Source: Streptococcus sp. VT 162 (lineage in GTDB: Bacteria; Bacillota; Bacilli; Lactobacillales; Streptococcaceae). Taken from it: a stretch of 64,000 nucleotides of DNA. Below the pieces are notes generated by a model that made no database searches, had not been told where the DNA came from, and was given only the letters and a program-made list of their open reading frames with translations. Location of the stretch: contig CP007628.2 in NCBI GenBank assembly GCA_000688775.2, positions 1,488,001 through 1,552,000 on the forward strand, in the 5' to 3' direction. Position numbers and translations under genes: made by a program. Positions 58,067-64,000 of this stretch are shown in pieces (the first letter of the stretch is position 1; every line of letters starts with the position of its first letter).

Positions 58067-59293
58067 TCACAACGACTGCTTCTGTGATTCCAAAAGCGTG
58101 CGGATAGACTCGATCATTTGATCTACGGCTGCTGGTGAGTAAACGTGACTGTAACCACTCGAGTCATGACTAGTGGTTTCAAAAGCAAATATAGGGATTT
58201 CTCTTTGCTGCACCTCTTGGATAATGTTTGCAATTTCATCCTCATGATTGATATCCAAGTAAAAGTCAATCTTTTCTAAGACTTTTTTGACATTCATGGG
58301 ATTAAAGTAAGGATAGAGGCGTACATTCAGATGCGATTGCAAGTTCATGATTTCCGGCGCAAAATTGGTATGAGCTAGGATAGAGAACTCTACATCAGGC
58401 AGTTCTTGGATCAGGTGTTCGATTCTCTCTATGTGACACGTATTGGTAAAAATTGCGGTCGCATACTGGGGAGCTTGAACTAAAGATGCTAATCCTTTAT
58501 GGAAATCACATTTTTTCATGACAATATCAGACCACTCTAGTCCGTAGTAAAACCACCAGTCCTCCCTGAAACGATTGAGGTTGATTTGGTACCAAGGCTT
58601 GTCCCCTGTATAATGGATAATCTTGGCTGTTTTCTCAGTAGCAAGAGAATCCCTATACCAAGAATCCATCTGGTAATTTCGAGCCACTGTATCCATACCA
58701 ACCATAAAATTATAGGTAGCTGGCAGCGATTTCCAACGACCTTCAAAGAGGTGATTTAACACGCCCTGATCACCAAAAACTTGGTCATGCAGTTGGTCTG
58801 TCAAACTCAACAAGTGCTCCGTCACCTTTTCTTGACGCCAGAGAGCCACATTAATCAGTAAGACACCTGCATTAAAAGTGCTAGGAACTAGAGCATCTGC
58901 TACAGCAGCTACTGGCCAGTCCTCCATGTCTTCTAAAAAGAGTTGATCCAGGTCTGATCTAACGATGATATCCGAATCCAGGTACAAGGCTAGGTCTTCG
59001 CTAACAAACTGAGGAATAAAATAACGAAAGAAAGTTGCATAACTTAGGTGGGCTAGTGGCAAACTATACTCTTTCAAACCTTGATGACTAATCTTGACAT
59101 TGACGATTTTTGAGGCTAGAGGCTCTAGACGTCTCTCCATGAGCTGAAACCATTCAGATGGCAAATCATCATTGAAAACATAAAAAGTCACTGCTCGGTT
59201 ATGGGCACAGATTGACTTGATTGTTGTCTCAATCTTGTCCATATATGCATTATCACCACCGAGTACAATGGCTTTTTGAAGCTCTTTTTTCAT
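58067..59293 (-). CDS. GT8 glycosyltransferase with GtfB-like C-terminal domain (second copy)
   Basis: 408 residues from MKKELQKAIVLGGDNAY, with GGGGA just upstream; a longer start at 59314 is less likely. GT8 domain with the DxD motif in ALYLDSDIIVRSDL at about 100-113. The C-terminal part has SILAHTNFAPEIM, VRLYPYFNP and FYLDINHEDE. It is a diverged copy of the next gene, pointing to a duplication and probably to two extension steps. It lies after the adhesin gene, behind a terminator. Confidence 0.85.
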   Translation of the reverse strand: MKKELQKAIVLGGDNAYMDKIETTIKSICAHNRAVTFYVFNDDLPSEWFQLMERRLEPLASKIVNVKISHQGLKEYSLPLAHLSYATFFRYFIPQFVSEDLALYLDSDIIVRSDLDQLFLEDMEDWPVAAVADALVPSTFNAGVLLINVALWRQEKVTEHLLSLTDQLHDQVFGDQGVLNHLFEGRWKSLPATYNFMVGMDTVARNYQMDSWYRDSLATEKTAKIIHYTGDKPWYQINLNRFREDWWFYYGLEWSDIVMKKCDFHKGLASLVQAPQYATAIFTNTCHIERIEHLIQELPDVEFSILAHTNFAPEIMNLQSHLNVRLYPYFNPMNVKKVLEKIDFYLDINHEDEIANIIQEVQQREIPIFAFETTSHDSSGYSHVYSPAAVDQMIESIRTLLESQKQSL

Positions 59294-59442
59294 TTCGTCC
59301 CCTTTTCTTTTCACATTCTTTTGGCTACTTTTCTACTACTGTAGTTCTGATTTTTTCGATGATTATCTCACCTTCCTATTATACCTTTTCCCCTAGTTTA
59401 TTTCAAACTCGAAAGAGGATTTTCCCCTTCTCACATATAGAA

Positions 59443-59476
59443 AAAACCTTTGAAAAATCATGTTTTCAAAGGTTTT
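59443..59476 (-). terminator. Terminator of the serine-rich adhesin gene
   Basis: Perfect 14-base stem AAAACCTTTGAAAA / TTTTCAAAGGTTTT with a six-base loop; on the minus strand a T-run extends it. It divides the adhesin gene from the glycosyltransferase/export genes. Confidence 0.8.
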
Positions 59477-59512
59477 CCATTTTACTATTTATTCATTGAT
59501 TTTTATATCTTA

Positions 59513-62500
59513 TCAATGACTTTCTTGATCGTCACTCTGACTCTTCTTGGCAAGAAGACCGATACCTGTCACAGCTGCCAATGCTCCCAATAAAGCAGAT
59601 GCTACGGAAGTCGACGCTCCTGTATTTGGCAAGACTTGTTTCGGCTTGCTTGAAGCGGATTGACCTTGGCTTGCAATGTTTGCCATTGAGAGAGAGGTGC
59701 TTGTTGAAGTAGATACCAGAGCACTTGCTGACGCAGATCTACTAATAGAATCTGAAGTCGAGAGACTAGCGCTAATCGACGCAGACTCGCTCACTGACAT
59801 ACTTGCTGAAATCGAAGCACTTTCTAGAGTCGATTCACTGGCTAACATGCTAGCTGAGAGTGATGCGCTCGTTGAAGTAGATTCGCTCACTGATGTACTT
59901 GCTGAGATCGAGGCACTCTCCAACGCCAACTTGTCTGCTAGCATACTTGCAGAAGTTGAAGTACTTGTTGAAGCAGATTGACTCGAGCTGACTGAGGCGG
60001 ACTGGCTTGAGCTGACTGAGGCTGATTCACTTGAGCTTACCGATGCTGACTCACTGGCGCTCGCTGAAGCAGATTGGCTAGCACTCACCGATACAGATTG
60101 GCTTGAGCTTACAGATACTGATTGACTCGCGCTGGCTGAGGCTGACTGACTAGAACTTACCGAAGCAGACTGGCTCGCACTTGCAGATGCTGATTGGCTG
60201 GCACTCACTGAAGCAGACTGGCTAGCGCTAACTGAAGTGGATTCGCTGGAGCTTACGGACGCAGACTGGCTCGCGCTCGCTGATGCTGACTCACTTGCAC
60301 TCAATGATGCGGATTGGCTCGAACTTACAGAAGCAGATTGGCTAGCGCTCACTGAAGCGGATTGACTAGAGCTCACTGACGCTGACTGACTAGCACTTGC
60401 AGATGCTGATTGGCTCGCGCTGGCTGAGGCCGACTGGCTGGCGCTCGCTGATGCAGATTCGCTGGAGCTTACAGACGCTGACTGACTAGCACTCAATGAA
60501 GCGGATTGACTTGCGCTCACTGAAGCGGACTGGCTAGCACTCACTGAAGCCGATTGACTTGAGCTCACCGATACAGATTGGCTCGCGCTCGCTGAAGCGG
60601 ATTCGCTAGCGCTGGCTGAAGCGGACTGACTAGCACTTGCTGATGCAGATTGACTGGCGCTCACTGAGGCGGATTGACTAGAACTTACTGATGCGGACTG
60701 GCTTAAGCTTGCCGACGCAGATTGACTCGAGCTGACTGAAGCGGATTCACTTGAGCTTACTGAAGCCGATTGACTCGCGCTGGCTGAAGCGGATTGGCTT
60801 GTGCTTACAGACGCTGATTGACTGGCGCTCACGGATGCTGATTGGCTGGAGCTTACTGAAGCGGATTGGCTAGCACTCAATGAAGCCGATTGACTAGAGC
60901 TCACTGACGCTGATTGACTTGAACTCATTGACGCTGATTGGCTAGCACTCGCTGAAGCTGACTGGCTTGAACTTACTGAGGCTGACTGGCTGGAGCTCGC
61001 TGAGGCTGATTGGCTAGCACTCACTGAGGCAGACTGACTTGCACTTGCTGAGGCCGATTGACTCGAGCTCGCTGATGCAGATTCACTTGCACTCAATGAT
61101 GCAGATTGACTCGAGCTTACTGAGGCAGACTGACTTGCGCTCACTGAGGCTGATTGACTTGAGCTCGCTGAAGCGGATTGGCTTGCGCTCGCTGAGGCGG
61201 ATTGACTTGCGCTTACTGAGGCGGACTGGCTAGCACTCAATGAAGCCGATTCGCTCGAACTTACTGAGGCGGACTGACTAGCGCTGACTGAAGCTGACTG
61301 ACTCGAACTTGCAGATGCAGACTGACTGGCACTCACTGAAGCCGATTGACTCGAACTTGCCGACGCAGATTGACTAGCGCTGGATGAAGCCGATTGACTT
61401 GAGCTTACAGACGCTGATTGACTAGCGCTGACTGAAGCTGACTGACTTGCGCTGACTGAAGCGGACTGGCTGGAGCTTGCAGATGCAGACTGACTGGCAC
61501 TCACTGACGCTGACTCACTCGCACTTACTGAAGCAGATTGACTAGCACTCAATGAAGCGGATTGGCTTGAGCTTACGGAAGCAGACTGGCTGGCACTCAA
61601 TGAAGCAGATTGACTCGAGCTGACTGAAGCAGACTGACTTGCGCTCGCTGATGCAGATTGACTGGCGCTCGCTGAAGCTGACTGACTCGAACTTGCAGAT
61701 GCAGACTGACTTGCACTTACTGAAGCTGATTCACTTGTGCTTACAGATGCTGACTGACTGGCACTCAATGAAGCAGATTGACTCGAGCTGACTGAAGCTG
61801 ACTGACTGGCGCTCGCTGATGCAGATTGACTGGCGCTGGCTGAAGCGGATTGGCTTGAACTTACCGATGCTGATTGGCTAGCACTCGCTGAGGCGGATTG
61901 ACTTGAGCTTACAGATGCCGATTGACTCGAGCTGACTGAAGCTGATTGACTGGCACTCACTGATGCGGACTGACTCGAACTTGCAGATGCTGATTGACTC
62001 GAGCTTACTGAGACAGACTGGCTCGCACTCGCTGAGGCTGATCGACTAGCACTGGCTGAGGCGGATTGACTTGAACTCATTGACGCTGATTGGCTAGCGC
62101 TCACTGAAGCTGATTGGCTGACACTCGCTGAAGCTGATTCACTTGCACTCACCGATGCTGACTCACTTGCGCTTACTGAAGCTGATTGACTCGAACTCAA
62201 TGATGCAGACTGACTCGAGCTTACAGATGCAGACTGACTCGAGCTTACTGAAGCTGATTCACTTGAGCTTACTGAAGCAGATTGGCTATTACTTACTGAA
62301 ATTGACGCTTGATTTGGCGTAATTTGTCCATTAAACACATCTGAAACCAAACCATCTACTGTCGTACTAGCAGTCACTGGTCCACTTGGAAGTCGTCCTC
62401 CATTGCGATCATATACTTTCTTCAAGTCAGTTGCAGTAAAGGTTACACTGGTAGAACTCCCCGTTGCCTGTTTGGTAAATGTTTCACCTGCAATTGTTAA

Positions 62501-64000
62501 AGTAACTGTCCCACCTGGAGCAACCCCATCTACCGTAATCGCTTGATTTGAGAGCCCACCTTTTTCGTTAAGATATTGATTCTCTATCCTTGGCGTCTGA
62601 GGGCGCACAGTAAAGCTCACGTCAATTTCATCCGTACTTCCATCTGGATAAGTTACCACCGCTGTCAAAGTATGCCGACCAGCAGACAAATTCGTATTGG
62701 TTCCAGATTTCCAAGTATAGGTTGTTCTAGTTCCCTTAGTAATTCCTGTAGTAGGTAATTCTGGCGTCCCTGTAGCATTCGTGATGTACTGACTAGCTTC
62801 ACCAACAGAGATTGTCCCCGAATTTGTCGTAAGAGTAAAGTCTCGATTACTTTCAGCATTGATAGCTGGTTCGTACTTTTCAGACTGAGCATGGACTTCA
62901 AATTGAATTGCGGCAGGGTTGGCTGTTAAATCTTTTACAAGTCCAACGTCAGTAGTATTTCCGTTAAAATTACCTTCCTGATCATAGGTGAAAACATAAC
63001 GAGTCCACACACTATTTACTGCTTGATTTTTTCCAACAGAACCCGTGATTGAAACTGTGAAAGGATTTGAAGCTGTAGCATTTCCATCTTTGGCTAGTTT
63101 ATTTGTCGGAACAATCATTCTGATACTTTGACCATTACTCGTAGTGAATGAGACAACAGTTGAAGTAGCCGGATATGCCGCGGGTACAGAAGTGGGTACA
63201 AATTTTGCATGTTCAATTCGACCACTGTTATCAGTAAACTCAATGGTCCCAGAAAAATTTTCTTCTCGATAAATTTTAAATTTTTGCCCTTCTAGAACTG
63301 CGCCACCTGTAACGGTTATTTTCTGAAGTTCTGGCTTCTCAGTATCCCTAGCAGCTCTGAAGCTAGCGGTATTTGAAGCTTGGGTCAAAGCTTGTCCATT
63401 TCTGCTGTCACGAAGTCCAGAGTTGGCACGTAATACAGCATTTGCAATACTGTTTCGAGCTTCTGTAGCCTTATTCAAAATAGGAGTAAGATCAGAAAGC
63501 TCCCCTTTCAAGGACTTTTCAATCTCATTGTTGACAAGACTAGCCTTGGCAATTGCCTCATCCGAGTTTGGAAGTCCCTGCGCTTGAGCTAGAAATTGCC
63601 CAATCTCGGCTGATAAGGACTCTAATTTCTTCCGTTTTTCTTCACTTTGCTTTTCTGTCAAGGCTACAGAAGTCATTGTGAAACTCGATTCAGCCGTCAC
63701 ACCTTCATTCTTTACACGACCAGACTGACTTTGAGGCAAGGATTCTGTAGAAAAAGCAACTGCTTTTAATTCTTTTGAAGGTTGTGATTCTTTCACTGTC
63801 TCCCGAGCTGACTCACTTGCTTGGTACTGACTTTGAACACCAACTGAAGCTCTCTCTGACAAACCACTATTCGCTTGATTTTGTGTTCCAAGGGATTCAC
63901 TTGAACTAGCAGTTACACTTTGACTGTTTGCCAAGGATTGACTAGTAGAAGCAGATTGGCGCATCGACTGGCTCACGCTAGAAGAGCTTGAAGCACTGAT
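59513..64000 (-). CDS. Serine-rich repeat adhesin, N-terminus beyond the window
   Basis: Open to the window edge, over 1490 residues visible. Counting from the in-frame GTG at 63976, which is not the true start: a Ser-rich first repeat (1-70), a helical spacer (100-195), a binding region (about 214-460), a further beta domain (460-555), the long second repeat (about 562-1335), a degenerate Ser-rich part with LASES-like units, and the sortase signal LPNTG at 59618-59632 followed by a hydrophobic stretch and [11 protein letters not shown]. The binding region holds WTRY at 62996-63007. The signal peptide must lie past 64000. It is the cargo of the SecA2 system and is probably glycosylated on its repeats. 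Confidence 0.93.
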   Translation of the reverse strand: MSASSSSSVSQSMRQSASTSQSLANSQSVTASSSESLGTQNQANSGLSERASVGVQSQYQASESARETVKESQPSKELKAVAFSTESLPQSQSGRVKNEGVTAESSFTMTSVALTEKQSEEKRKKLESLSAEIGQFLAQAQGLPNSDEAIAKASLVNNEIEKSLKGELSDLTPILNKATEARNSIANAVLRANSGLRDSRNGQALTQASNTASFRAARDTEKPELQKITVTGGAVLEGQKFKIYREENFSGTIEFTDNSGRIEHAKFVPTSVPAAYPATSTVVSFTTSNGQSIRMIVPTNKLAKDGNATASNPFTVSITGSVGKNQAVNSVWTRYVFTYDQEGNFNGNTTDVGLVKDLTANPAAIQFEVHAQSEKYEPAINAESNRDFTLTTNSGTISVGEASQYITNATGTPELPTTGITKGTRTTYTWKSGTNTNLSAGRHTLTAVVTYPDGSTDEIDVSFTVRPQTPRIENQYLNEKGGLSNQAITVDGVAPGGTVTLTIAGETFTKQATGSSTSVTFTATDLKKVYDRNGGRLPSGPVTASTTVDGLVSDVFNGQITPNQASISVSNSQSASVSSSESASVSSSQSASVSSSQSASLSSSQSASVSASESASVSASESASASVSQSASVSASQSASMSSSQSASASASRSASASASQSVSVSSSQSASASSSQSASVSASQSASVSSSQSASVSSSQSASASASQSASVSSSQSASASASQSASASASQSASVSSSQSASLSASQSASVSTSESASVSASQSASASSSQSASASASQSASASASQSASVSSSQSASLSASQSASVSSSQSASLSASQSASVSASESASVSASQSASASSSQSASVSASQSASVSASQSASVSSSQSASSSASQSASASSSQSASVSASQSASASSSQSASVSASQSASVSSSESASLSASQSASVSASQSASASASQSASASSSQSASVSASQSASVSSSQSASLSASESASASSSQSASASASQSASVSASQSASASSSQSASVSSSQSASASASQSASMSSSQSASVSSSQSASLSASQSASVSSSQSASVSASQSASVSTSQSASASASQSASVSSSESASVSSSQSASASLSQSASVSSSQSASVSASQSASASASQSASASASESASASASQSVSVSSSQSASVSASQSASVSASQSASLSASQSASVSSSESASASASQSASASASQSASASASQSASVSSSQSASVSASQSASVSSSQSASLSASESASASASQSASVSSSESTSVSASQSASVSASQSASASASQSASVSSSQSASASASQSVSVSSSQSVSVSASQSASASASESASVSSSESASVSSSQSASVSSSQSASTSTSTSASMLADKLALESASISASTSVSESTSTSASLSASMLASESTLESASISASMSVSESASISASLSTSDSISRSASASALVSTSTSTSLSMANIASQGQSASSKPKQVLPNTGASTSVASALLGALAAVTGIGLLAKKSQSDDQESH
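59975..62290 (-). repeat. Serine-rich coding repeat, 24-bp period
   Basis: About 95 units of eight codons of the type SASxSxSQ or SASxSxSE, where x is Val, Ala, Leu, Ser or Met. The DNA copies differ at third positions and in the variable codon, so exact repeats are short. This is the Ser repeat 2 region that carries the O-linked glycans. Confidence 0.9.

Noticed and set aside
59676..61233. Plus-strand open frames opposite the adhesin gene
   Set aside because: They mirror the repetitive coding strand and have no starts with ribosome sites.
59975..62290. Regular 24-bp repetition, as in a CRISPR array
   Set aside because: There are no spacers; it is continuous coding sequence for Ser-rich units in the adhesin frame.

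Overview
The window looks like chromosome of a Streptococcus of the mitis/oralis group. The base composition, the AGGAGG-type ribosome sites, TG-extended -10 promoters and the gene order (scr operon, mevalonate genes, phpP-stkP, rny, yqe operon, corA, sstT, then an accessory Sec/serine-rich-repeat locus) match the arrangement known from pneumococcus and its oral relatives. The species cannot be fixed from sequence reading alone. Gene identities rest on motifs and family knowledge; no database search was run.

Layout. 1-4953: a defence-type region with a type I restriction subunit (HsdR, cut by the window edge) and a large helicase with a membrane segment. 5086-11731: a VTT membrane protein, a structured intergenic element, and the sucrose locus scrK-scrA / scrB-scrR around a shared control region with three LacI-type operator candidates. 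11730-25680: core genes on the minus strand: mevalonate genes mvaS-mvaA, a two-part threonine/serine exporter, and gmk-rpoZ-priA-fmt-rsmB-phpP-stkP, with rny upstream. 25792-32225: a second type I restriction-modification locus, hsdM-(broken hsdS)-unknown membrane protein-hsdR. 32436-39037: yefM-yoeB toxin-antitoxin pair, tmcAL, a methyltransferase, and the rsfS-yqeK-nadD-yhbY-yqeH-yqeG ribosome/NAD cluster, interrupted by structured repeats. 39055-42990: corA, a short MscS-type channel, sstT and an aromatic-acid-exporter-like gene.

43049-46278 is a cluster of polymorphic-toxin leftovers: a headless nuclease-like toxin end and four immunity-type genes, with two 92-bp direct repeats, each carrying a terminator and a promoter-like box. 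46349-64000 is a complete accessory Sec export island (secY2, asp1-5, secA2), glycosylation genes (gtfA, gtfB and two GT8 enzymes) and their cargo, a cell-wall-anchored serine-rich-repeat adhesin whose N-terminus lies beyond the window. The adhesin carries a WTRY sequence in its binding region, which suggests a Siglec-like, sialoglycan-binding protein. In this island GtfA/GtfB start O-glycosylation of the Ser repeats, the GT8 enzymes probably extend the glycan, Asp2 carries an intact acetyltransferase triad, and SecA2/SecY2/Asp1-5 export the product.

The best candidates for something new are the 301-residue membrane protein inside the type I locus with a collapsed hsdS, the repeat-bounded toxin/immunity cassettes, the multi-hairpin intergenic elements at 5785-5921 and 37212-37346, and the GT8 enzymes fused to a GtfB-like C-terminal domain.
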